DNA of 12,087 bases from an uncultured Ruminococcus sp. Lineage in GTDB: Bacteria; Bacillota; Clostridia; Oscillospirales; CAG-272. Location: contig CACZSC010000014.1 in NCBI GenBank assembly GCA_902783755.1, positions 1 through 12,087 on the forward strand, read 5' to 3'. Below, in pieces: positions 5,548 through 12,087 of this stretch. Below the pieces are notes generated by a model that was given only the letters and a program-made list of their open reading frames with translations, searched no databases and had not been told where the DNA came from. The stretch's first letter is position 1. Each line of letters begins with the position of its first letter. The position numbers were made by a program, and so were the translations under genes.

Positions 5548-7275
5548 ATGAACAAACAATACAAGGTAGCCAACACGAAAAAATCGGAACGGCTGTATAA
5601 AAAAGCTTCGAATGTCACCGAGCTCATGAAGGTTTACCGAGCACACGGCGACAAGACGTTTTTTTCGTGGAAAGAGCAGAACGAACAGAAAGAGATCAGT
5701 TATCCCGAGTTCGCGGACTTTGTCGAGAAATACGCCGCCGGCCTCAGGGAGCTATTCGGGGATGTATCTGTAAAGATCGCCGTAATAGGCGAGAACTCTC
5801 CCAGATGGGTCGCGTCCTACCTGGCCGTTATGCTGTCGGGAAACGTTGTGGTCCCCATGGACAAAGAGCTCTCGAAAGATGAGATCCTGAAGTTTGCGGA
5901 ATATGCGGATGTGGCAGCCATCGCCCATTCCGATACCTTCTCCTCCTTCTTTGAAGAAAAGGTGGTCCGGGAAGGCCATCCCACGGTCAGATGCCTGATA
6001 CCCTTTACTGTCTCCGGCGAAAACGAAGAGATGCCAACAGACGGAAAAGCGCGGGTGATCGACATTGATTCCGTCACGTCCATCGGGGAGGGCAAGGATG
6101 CTGTGGCTGAACCGGACGATCCCGACGCGTGCTGCGAACTGCTGTTCACATCGGGAACCACGGGATCCTCAAAATGCGTCATGCTCAGCAAACGCAACAT
6201 TTTTTCAGATATAATGTCCGCCTGCGCAACGGTGGATTTCTATCCCGATGACGTTCTTGTCAGCGTACTTCCGCTCCACCACACCTATGAGCTGATGTGC
6301 ACGGTGGCAGCATCCTGCTACGGTACGAAGATCTGCGTCTGCCCGGCTCTCAGATATGCGATGAAGGCGTTCAAGGAATATCAGCCCACAGCTCTGATCC
6401 TTGTCCCCCTGTTTGTTTCAACAATGTACAAGCGCATCCTGAGCGAAGCAAAGAAAGCCGGCAAGGACAAGGCTCTGATCACGATCTCCAAGCTGTCCCA
6501 TGCCCTGAACTTTGCCAGGATCAATACTAGCGAACTGTTCTTCAAGGACGTCAGGGAGGCTTTCGGCGGAAAGCTCAAGAAGATAATCTGCGGCGGCGCC
6601 GCGCTGGCTCCCGAACTGATAACCGCTTTCGACAGTTTCGGCATAGCGATCTACGAAGGATACGGGATCACGGAATGCTCCCCTCTGGTCGCAGTCACTC
6701 CGTACTATAAGAGAAAACCGGGATCCGTCGGCCTTCCGGTGCCGTGCTGCCAGGTCAGTATCCAGGGCGAGAACGTAGGCGAGAGCGGCAACATCACGGG
6801 CGAGATCCTGGTCAAGGGGACCAACGTGATGCTCGGATACATGGACAACGATGACGCCAATGCCGAGGCTTTTGATGATGACGGCTGGTTCCATACGGGC
6901 GATGTCGGCTATCTTGACGAGGACGGATACCTCTATATCACCGGACGTCAGAAATCCGTCATAGTTCTGGAAAACGGCAAAAACGTGTTCCCCGAGGAGA
7001 TCGAGGAATATCTGTACAAGTTTGATGAGGTCTCGGAGACCGTCGTGATCGGCCGTGAAGAGGATGACACCGTGGTCCTGACCGCAGTCATCATCCCTGC
7101 GTACGAGAAGTTCCCGGAAACAGAGGAATCAGAACTCAAGTCTGTCATACAGAAGAAGGTAACGGCGCTCAACAAGACCCTGCCTTCCTTCAAGCAGATC
7201 CACAAGATCGAGTTCAGAAAAACCGAATTCGAAAAGACTTCATCCAATAAAATAAAGAGATATCTCGTAAAATGA
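5548..7275 (+). CDS. AMP-binding acyl-CoA synthetase (long-chain fatty acid-CoA ligase type)
   Basis: This is an adenylate-forming enzyme expected to activate a carboxylic acid, probably a fatty acid, with ATP and then load it on CoA. The 575 residues are full length for the family. Recognisable core motifs are the phosphate-binding loop LLFTSGTTGSSK (198-209), YEGYGITE (369-376), GWFHTGD (446-452) and the hinge GYLYITGRQK (460-469). Near the end is NKIKRY (567-572), where K568 is the expected catalytic lysine and Asn replaces the usual Gly before it. No membrane span or carrier domain is seen. The start is the ATG at 5548, with GGAG six bases upstream. It is followed by a weak terminator and then ligA, and no fatty-acid or carrier-protein genes are adjacent. 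A ligase for another acid or transfer to an acyl carrier protein remains possible, since chain length and acceptor cannot be read from sequence. Confidence 0.9.
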   Translation: MNKQYKVANTKKSERLYKKASNVTELMKVYRAHGDKTFFSWKEQNEQKEISYPEFADFVEKYAAGLRELFGDVSVKIAVIGENSPRWVASYLAVMLSGNVVVPMDKELSKDEILKFAEYADVAAIAHSDTFSSFFEEKVVREGHPTVRCLIPFTVSGENEEMPTDGKARVIDIDSVTSIGEGKDAVAEPDDPDACCELLFTSGTTGSSKCVMLSKRNIFSDIMSACATVDFYPDDVLVSVLPLHHTYELMCTVAASCYGTKICVCPALRYAMKAFKEYQPTALILVPLFVSTMYKRILSEAKKAGKDKALITISKLSHALNFARINTSELFFKDVREAFGGKLKKIICGGAALAPELITAFDSFGIAIYEGYGITECSPLVAVTPYYKRKPGSVGLPVPCCQVSIQGENVGESGNITGEILVKGTNVMLGYMDNDDANAEAFDDDGWFHTGDVGYLDEDGYLYITGRQKSVIVLENGKNVFPEEIEEYLYKFDEVSETVVIGREEDDTVVLTAVIIPAYEKFPETEESELKSVIQKKVTALNKTLPSFKQIHKIEFRKTEFEKTSSNKIKRYLVK

Positions 7276-7280
7276 CATAG

Positions 7281-7300
7281 GGCCCCTTATCGGGGCCTTT
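7281..7300 (+). terminator. Weak intrinsic terminator between acyl-CoA synthetase and ligA
   Basis: GGCCCC (7281-7286) pairs with GGGGCC (7292-7297) around a five-base loop, with possible weak extension by one G-T and one A-T pair. Only three T residues follow, so termination may be partial and some transcription may continue into ligA. It begins six bases after the stop codon. Confidence 0.7.
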
Positions 7301-7320
7301 GTGCAATCATCGTACAATTT

Positions 7321-7327
7321 GGGAGGT
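7321..7327 (+). promoter_or_regulatory. Ribosome binding site fixing the ligA start
   Basis: GGGAGGT lies five bases (counted from GGAGG) before the ATG at 7332. It rules out the in-frame TTG at 7299, whose 11 extra codons would overlap the terminator and have no binding site. Confidence 0.85.
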
Positions 7328-7331
7328 AGCA

Positions 7332-9374
7332 ATGGAGTTTGACGCAAAGCAGGCAGCGGCAAGGATCGCCGATCTGAGAAAGAAAATCGTAAGGGCATCC
7401 GACCTCTACTACAACCATGACGCTCCCGAGATCTCGGATTTCGAATATGATGCGATGTTCGACGAACTGAAGAGGCTGGAAGCTGAGTTTCCGCAGCTGG
7501 ACTCCCCGGATTCCCCGACTCACAGGGTAGGCGGAGTCGCTTCGGAAAAGTTCGACAAAGTCACTCATCCCGTCAAGATGGGAAGCCTCGTTGACGTTTT
7601 CTCCGAAGAGGAACTGGAAGCATTCGTAATAAAAACCACGAACGCACTGAAGGATGCCGGATATTCCGAAAAGGAGATCCTGTACTCGGTGGAACCCAAG
7701 ATCGACGGTCTTTCAGTATCGCTGACATATACAGGGGGAAAGCTGACTCTCGGCGCCACAAGAGGCGACGGCGTGGTAGGTGAAAACGTGACAGAGAACA
7801 TCCTGACGATCGCCGGCATCCCCCACGAGCTCCCGGAACCGCTGGATCTGACGGTCCGCGGCGAAGTGTATATGCCCCGGGAAGTGTTCGAAAGAATCAA
7901 CGAGGCAAAATTCGCCGAAGGAGCGAAGCTGCTTGCCAACCCGAGAAACGCCGCGGCAGGATCGCTGAGAAGGCTCGATGCCAGAGAAACTGCCGCCGCA
8001 TGTCTCGATATTTTCGTTTTCAACTATCAGACCGGTAATCTTTGGGCTGACGGTCACTCTCCGGCAAGCCACGCCGAAACCATCTCGAGGATCAGGGAAC
8101 TGGGTTTCCACTCTATCGATATCCGTTCCCTGGCAGGGACTCCTGAGGAAGCAATAAAAACCGTAAGAGAGATCGGGGACACCCGTTTCGATCTGTCATA
8201 TGACATAGACGGCGCCGTTATTAAGATCAACGATCTCAGGCAGAGGGAAGTCCTCGGAGAGAATCCCTCCACGCCGAAATGGGCAGTAGCGTTCAAATAT
8301 CCACCTGAAAAGAAAGAGACCCGGCTCATCTCCATAGAGGCAAACGTGGGAAGGACGGGAGTCCTCACCCCCCTCGCGATACTTGAGCCCGTCAGGCTGG
8401 CGGGGACGACCGTGTCAAGAGCCACCCTGCACAATATCGATATCATCAGGCAGAGAGACATACGCGTAGGCGATATCGTCATCGTCCAGAAAGCCGGAGA
8501 GATAATCCCAGAGATCCTTTCTTCAGTCAAGGAGAAACGGACCGGAGCCGAGAAGGAATTCTTCTTCCCGGACTTCTGCCCCTCCTGCGGAGAGCGGCTC
8601 ATATGGGATGCGGCCGAAGGCGAAGGCGCCCTCCGGTGCCAGAACCCTGCCTGCCCCGCCCAGCTGGAACGGCAGCTGATCCACTTCGCGTCAAGGGAAG
8701 CCATGAACATAGAGGGAATGGGACCCGCCATGGTCCGCGGGCTGATTGAGTCTGGCAGGATCAAAGAGGCATCCGATATATACTTCCTTACCGAGGAAGA
8801 CATAATGACCGTCCCGAAGACGGGCAAAAAGTCTGCCGATAATCTGCTGGCTGCTATCGAAAGATCGAAGTCCGCGTCTCCAGACAGGATCCTGTACTCT
8901 CTCGGGATACGCCATGTGGGCAAATCAACTTCCGAGACACTGATCGACCATTTCGGATCCATAGACGCGATCTTCGACGCAGGAACCGAGGAGCTGGCGG
9001 AGATACAGGACATCGGACAGATAATAGCCGAAAACATAAAAGCTTTCTTCTCTCTTGAGGAAACACGGCGCCTCGTCGATAGGCTGAAAGCCGCAGGCCT
9101 CAGCATGGTCTCAGAACCGAAAGCTTCGCAACCCGGTTCGTCAAAACTGGAAGGCCTTACGTTCGTTCTGACCGGTACTCTTCCCTCAATGACGAGGGGC
9201 GAGGCTTCAGACCTTATAAAACAGCACGGCGGAAAGACCGCCGGCAGCGTTTCAAAGAAAACCGATTATGTCCTGGCCGGCGATGATGCGGGATCAAAAC
9301 TCACCAAGGCCCGGGAGCTGGGAATAACCGTAATCTCTGAAACTCAATTCTTGCAGATGATCGAAGAGGTTTAG
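7332..9374 (+). CDS. ligA: NAD-dependent DNA ligase LigA
   Basis: LigA seals nicks in duplex DNA during replication and repair, using NAD as adenylate donor. The 680 residues cover the complete bacterial architecture. Domain Ia has YYNHDAPEISDFEYD (26-40), which binds the nicotinamide end. The nucleotidyltransferase core has catalytic K123 in KIDG (123-126), with further motifs DGAVIK (293-298) and KWAVAFK (316-322). These are followed by an OB fold, a zinc finger with C416, C419, C436 and C441, a helix-hairpin-helix region (about 455-590) and a C-terminal BRCT domain (about 605-680). The substrate-binding segment usually written PMLSLDNAF appears here as KMGSLVDVF (82-90), which keeps the Ser-Leu pair. 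The start ATG follows GGGAGGT. The stop TAG is one base from the start of the hydrolase gene, implying co-translation. The pcrA/uvrD helicase gene often found beside ligA is absent. Confidence 0.97.
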   Translation: MEFDAKQAAARIADLRKKIVRASDLYYNHDAPEISDFEYDAMFDELKRLEAEFPQLDSPDSPTHRVGGVASEKFDKVTHPVKMGSLVDVFSEEELEAFVIKTTNALKDAGYSEKEILYSVEPKIDGLSVSLTYTGGKLTLGATRGDGVVGENVTENILTIAGIPHELPEPLDLTVRGEVYMPREVFERINEAKFAEGAKLLANPRNAAAGSLRRLDARETAAACLDIFVFNYQTGNLWADGHSPASHAETISRIRELGFHSIDIRSLAGTPEEAIKTVREIGDTRFDLSYDIDGAVIKINDLRQREVLGENPSTPKWAVAFKYPPEKKETRLISIEANVGRTGVLTPLAILEPVRLAGTTVSRATLHNIDIIRQRDIRVGDIVIVQKAGEIIPEILSSVKEKRTGAEKEFFFPDFCPSCGERLIWDAAEGEGALRCQNPACPAQLERQLIHFASREAMNIEGMGPAMVRGLIESGRIKEASDIYFLTEEDIMTVPKTGKKSADNLLAAIERSKSASPDRILYSLGIRHVGKSTSETLIDHFGSIDAIFDAGTEELAEIQDIGQIIAENIKAFFSLEETRRLVDRLKAAGLSMVSEPKASQPGSSKLEGLTFVLTGTLPSMTRGEASDLIKQHGGKTAGSVSKKTDYVLAGDDAGSKLTKARELGITVISETQFLQMIEEV

Positions 9375-9375
9375 T

Positions 9376-10347
9376 ATGATCTGGATAATCGTTGGCATTC
9401 TCCTGTTCCTTGTCGTCCTTGCCTTTGCTTTGGGATTCCTGATGTTCCGTATGGCTTTTGCGCGGAACACGGATAAACAGCCGTATTTCTGGGAACAGGA
9501 CTTCGTTCCTTATAGATTCATGAGCGATGAAGACAACAGTCTCTCTGCGGAAGGCATGAAAGAGTCAAAGAAACTCCCATGGACCGACATCCGAACCGAG
9601 GCAGACGACGGAATCAGCCTGTTCGGACATATCGCGGAAAATCCCGTACACCGCGGAACCGTCATTCTCGTTCACGGATACCGTTCGAGCGGTATAAGAG
9701 ACTTTTCCACCGTAATACCCGAATGGTTCTCCTGGGGATTCTCGATCCTGGCGGTAGACCAGCGCGGATGCGGCAGGTCCGGGGGCAAGTATATCACTTA
9801 CGGCTGCCTTGAACGTTACGATATCGTCAGGTGGGCAAACCTCATTGCCGAAAAGTGGCCCGGCCTCCCGATCGTAGTCGACGGAGTGTCCATGGGCGCC
9901 GCGACTGTGATGATGGGAAGCGGAGTAGGATATCCGGATCAGGTAAGAGTAGTCGTGGCTGACTGCGGCTATACATCCCCCGGGGAAATCTGCAGATCTG
10001 TACTGAAGAGCATGTATCATCTTCCTGTTTTTCCGGTTTATACCTGCTGCAAGATCATCACCCGTATTTTGATCAGCAACATCGATATTGAAAATACCAC
10101 ATGCCGCTCTGCTCTGGAAAAATCAAGATCGTCCGGCATTAAGTTTTTCATTGCGCACGGACGGAAAGACGGGCTCGTTCCGTACCGGATGAGCGAGGAA
10201 AACCTGAAAGCTTTCAGACCGGAGGATTTCGGAGATTCCGTAACATTCTTCACCTCCGAAGAGGCGGATCACGGGCTTTCTCTTTTCAGGAACAGAAACG
10301 AATATATCAGTTCGCTGAAGGATCTTTTGAAAAGAGCGAAAGTCTGA
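9376..10347 (+). CDS. Membrane-anchored alpha/beta hydrolase (S33/BAAT-like)
   Basis: This is a serine hydrolase of the alpha/beta fold with an N-terminal membrane anchor (hydrophobic residues 2-23). The likely catalytic triad is S172 in GVSMGA (170-175), D265 in HGRKDG and H299 in ADHG. HGYRSSG (100-106) fits the oxyanion-hole strand, and DQRGCGRSGG (128-137) is the usual turn in this family. At 323 residues it is full length. The anchor is followed by an Arg (R25, R30), which suggests the N-terminus is outside or that it is an uncleaved anchor with the catalytic domain on either face; sidedness is not settled. The gene begins one base after the ligA stop, and its ribosome binding site AAGAGG (9364-9369) lies within the end of ligA, so the two are translationally linked. 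Substrate unknown; an esterase or peptidase is possible. Confidence 0.88.
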   Translation: MIWIIVGILLFLVVLAFALGFLMFRMAFARNTDKQPYFWEQDFVPYRFMSDEDNSLSAEGMKESKKLPWTDIRTEADDGISLFGHIAENPVHRGTVILVHGYRSSGIRDFSTVIPEWFSWGFSILAVDQRGCGRSGGKYITYGCLERYDIVRWANLIAEKWPGLPIVVDGVSMGAATVMMGSGVGYPDQVRVVVADCGYTSPGEICRSVLKSMYHLPVFPVYTCCKIITRILISNIDIENTTCRSALEKSRSSGIKFFIAHGRKDGLVPYRMSEENLKAFRPEDFGDSVTFFTSEEADHGLSLFRNRNEYISSLKDLLKRAKV

Positions 10348-10440
10348 CCGATGCTGGCACTGTAATCGGCGCCGTCTGTCCATACCGACAGGAAAATTGC
10401 AGAAAATATCAATAAAACAACCGCATTTTGCAAATAAAAG

Positions 10441-10491
10441 AACAGAGTTTTACCATATCAGTTTGAAAACCTTGTGGAAAACTCTGTTTTT
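10441..10491. terminator. Bidirectional terminator between hydrolase and glycosyltransferase genes
   Basis: AACAGAGTTTT (10441-10451) pairs perfectly with AAAACTCTGTT (10478-10488) over 11 bp, and CCA/TGG can extend the stem past a single-base bulge. The + strand continues with T residues (10487-10491). The - strand reads out as CTCTGTTCTTTTATTTG, also T-rich. The loop is long, about 19-26 bases depending on pairing. Its place between converging genes, roughly 90 bases from each stop, fits a shared terminator. Confidence 0.75.
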
Positions 10492-10576
10492 CCTTTTGAC
10501 AACCGTTGGTTCTAAAACAATTTGTAAACTCTGATAGACGTTCGTAAAGTGCGGGTCAAAAAAAGTTGCAAAATAG

Positions 10577-11710
10577 TTATCGAACGTTTTTTACATGTTC
10601 CCTGTATGACTTTTCATACAGAGCTTCGAGCTGTCTTGTCATAGCCGCTGCGGTGAATTTTTCCTCGTATTTCTGCCGGGCTCCCGCTGACAGTTTCTCA
10701 TACAGTTCCCTGTCGTTTTCGATCTGCAGAATCTTTTCTCCCATGGCTTCGCTGTCTCTTTCAGGCACCAGAAACCCGTTTATCCCGTCCGTGACCATAT
10801 ACGGATTTCCTCCGTACGTAGTCGCGACGGCTGGGATCCCGAGGCTGAATCCTTCGGAAAGGGCAAGGGAAGAGGTCTCCGTTCCGATCGAGCAGTTCAG
10901 GTTCAGATCCATGATATTGTAGTACGGAGCCACATCCTTCACGAATCCCGTGAAGCAGACTCTGTCCGTGATCCCGAGCTTCTCCGCCTGCTTTTTCAGA
11001 TCCTCTTCACAGCTGCCGCCGCCGATTATCAGAAAGAACGTGGCGCGTTTCCTGTCCGTCACGTATTTTGCGGTATCCAGCAGATATCTGTGGCCCTTGT
11101 ATTCCTCCAGCCTTGCCGAGATCCCGCAGACGAAATCCTCCTTCGCGATCCCGAGACTTTCCTTCAGCTTCTCGTTTTCAGCCGGATCGGTTCTCCTGAC
11201 TTCCTCCACGCCGTTGATTATTACGGTGATCTTCTCGTCCTTCACGCCTGTGTCGGTCAGATTGTCCTTGGCCGCCTGTGCCACTGCAACGATCTCCGTG
11301 GCCAGCCTGTTGTTCACCAGTCCGTTGAACTGCTTTCCCGGGAACGTGGTCAGCTTCCTTGAGGGAGGGAACGCGGAGTGCCTGGTATAAAACCTGCACG
11401 GCACTCTTGTAAGATACGCCGCCAGTCTGCCCGCAAATGCAGAATGTGTATGGACAATGTCGGGCCCGATCGTTTTTATCAGCTTCCTGAGTTCCTTGAC
11501 GGCCTTCATGTCGAAGCTCTTGTCCCTGACGCCGTCCAGCTCGTATACGGGATATCCCTCTGCGTCTATGAACGGTTTCAGCTCGGAGCCCCGCGGCAGG
11601 GCCACGGAAACGTCGAATCTTGTCCGGTCGAAGTTATGAAGATAATTCACGAGGAGCCTGCCGGCTCCGCCCACATTGCTGTCGGATATGATGTTCAGAA
11701 CTTTGATCAT
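10577..11710 (-). CDS. GT4-family glycosyltransferase
   Basis: This is a retaining, GT-B fold glycosyltransferase that would transfer a sugar from a nucleotide donor onto an envelope glycan or lipid acceptor. The 377 residues have the N-terminal acceptor domain with the glycine loop GGAG (14-17) and HTHS (87-90), typical of this group. The C-terminal donor domain has SARLEEYKG (198-206), a GFV turn (255-257) and the E-x7-E motif at E278 and E286, followed by GIPAVATTYGGNPY. No membrane span is seen, so it is probably a peripheral cytoplasmic enzyme. The start ATG overlaps the stop of the upstream flippase-family gene in an ATGA arrangement, which indicates translational coupling and a related role. 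Sugar donor and acceptor cannot be told from sequence. The 3' end lies just upstream of the shared terminator region. Confidence 0.93.
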   Translation of the reverse strand: MIKVLNIISDSNVGGAGRLLVNYLHNFDRTRFDVSVALPRGSELKPFIDAEGYPVYELDGVRDKSFDMKAVKELRKLIKTIGPDIVHTHSAFAGRLAAYLTRVPCRFYTRHSAFPPSRKLTTFPGKQFNGLVNNRLATEIVAVAQAAKDNLTDTGVKDEKITVIINGVEEVRRTDPAENEKLKESLGIAKEDFVCGISARLEEYKGHRYLLDTAKYVTDRKRATFFLIIGGGSCEEDLKKQAEKLGITDRVCFTGFVKDVAPYYNIMDLNLNCSIGTETSSLALSEGFSLGIPAVATTYGGNPYMVTDGINGFLVPERDSEAMGEKILQIENDRELYEKLSAGARQKYEEKFTAAAMTRQLEALYEKSYREHVKNVR

Positions 11711-12087
11711 TTCTTTTCACCGCCAAGTTTTTTCTTTACCGCTTTGATGACGGACACCGTCTCGTCGCTTCTCAGTATCAGGGTAAGCAGGATATACACA
11801 ACGGCTCCTGCCAGAACAGGCAGGATGAACGCAACTATCCGCGGCATCCCCGAGGTATACCGTGAGATCAGCCAGACAACGGCTCCCATGGCGACCGCGG
11901 AAAAAACCGATTTTGCGATATCCAGGACCCCGTGTCCCGTGATCTTTATCAATCCCTTTTTCTGAGCGAATATGAGGTTCAGGGTCATGTTGACCGCTAC
12001 CGATACTGCCGTCATCAGGGCTATGCCCCATATGCCCAGCCTCGTTCCCACTATCAGCACCACGGCTATGTTGAATACCATCGCCGA
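11707..12087 (-). CDS. MurJ/polysaccharide-flippase family protein, C-terminal part only
   Basis: Only the last 126 residues are in the window; the frame is open to the edge and the start lies beyond 12087. The visible part has membrane segments at about residues 16-38, 55-74 and 82-103, counted from the first visible Met (12081). It ends in a basic tail (VKKKLGGEKK). The pattern of a GIWGIALMTAVS-like helix followed by a polar loop and two more helices resembles the C-terminal end of MurJ, the lipid II flippase of the MOP superfamily. A Wzx-type O-unit or exopolysaccharide flippase is an equally related alternative, because the next gene is a glycosyltransferase. Its stop overlaps the glycosyltransferase start by 4 bases. 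I am fairly sure of the superfamily and less sure of MurJ itself, so no symbol is given. Confidence 0.72.
   Translation of the reverse strand, partial: SAMVFNIAVVLIVGTRLGIWGIALMTAVSVAVNMTLNLIFAQKKGLIKITGHGVLDIAKSVFSAVAMGAVVWLISRYTSGMPRIVAFILPVLAGAVVYILLTLILRSDETVSVIKAVKKKLGGEKK

Noticed and set aside
7313..7318. TACAAT upstream of ligA as a -10 element
   Set aside because: The start point would fall within the ribosome binding site, and no -35 element is present at the right distance.
7299..7331. In-frame TTG that would extend LigA by 11 residues
   Set aside because: It overlaps the terminator tail and lacks a binding site, while GGGAGGT sits correctly before the ATG at 7332.
8054..9106. 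350-codon open frame on the - strand opposite ligA
   Set aside because: It is a shadow of the LigA coding strand, with a Ser/Arg-rich composition and no family features.
10376..10391. Five-base-pair hairpin CTGTC/GACAG after the hydrolase gene
   Set aside because: The stem is too short and has no T tract on either strand; the structure at 10441 is the better terminator.
10474..10482. TGTGGAAAA as a DnaA-box-like site
   Set aside because: It is a single site with a mismatch, part of the terminator stem, with no cluster of boxes or AT-rich unwinding region around it.
10496..10524. TTGACA at 10496-10501 as a promoter -35 in the convergent gap
   Set aside because: The sequence 17 bases downstream (AATTTG) is a poor -10, and there is no + strand gene downstream to drive.

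Overview
The window looks like chromosomal DNA of a low- to mid-GC Gram-positive anaerobe, most likely a Clostridia member (Lachnospiraceae/Oscillospiraceae type). The inference rests on strong AGGAGG-like ribosome binding sites, a fused binding-protein-dependent permease, short operons separated by compact intrinsic terminators, NAD-dependent LigA and a MurJ-type flippase gene. I see no rRNA, tRNA, CRISPR array, insertion sequence, phage gene or attachment site. Genes fill nearly the whole window, and the longer gene-free stretches contain promoters and terminators.

Region 1 (1-4450, + strand) is an ABC importer operon. It encodes a 5'-truncated solute-binding protein, a 608-residue permease made of two fused membrane domains, and a MalK/FbpC/PotA-type ATPase. 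A strong terminator-like hairpin lies between the binding-protein and permease genes and probably lets only part of transcription through. Gene order and family point to an iron(III)/polyamine/phosphonate-type importer, but the substrate cannot be named from sequence. A perfect 13-bp hairpin at 4412-4445 serves both this operon and the convergent secG.

Region 2 (4464-5475) holds secG on the - strand, with an unusually long acidic tail and a good sigma-A promoter. Divergent to it is a small single-span membrane protein gene with a four-cysteine cluster and an acidic repeat tail. The roughly 330-bp spacer between the two genes carries both promoters.

Region 3 (5548-10347, + strand) contains an acyl-CoA synthetase/AMP-ligase gene, a weak terminator, ligA, and a membrane-anchored alpha/beta hydrolase gene one base behind ligA. 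The last two are almost certainly one transcription unit.

Region 4 (10441-12087, - strand) has a large hairpin terminator shared by convergent genes, then a GT4 glycosyltransferase gene that overlaps by 4 bases the 3' end of a MurJ/polysaccharide-flippase family gene running off the window. This pair fits cell-envelope glycan synthesis.

Nothing here clearly amounts to an undescribed system. The most unusual items are the Cys-cluster small membrane protein whose stop codon lies inside a 36-bp tandem repeat, the departures from consensus in both coupling loops of the permease with a charged insertion in its partner ATPase, and the intra-operon attenuator.
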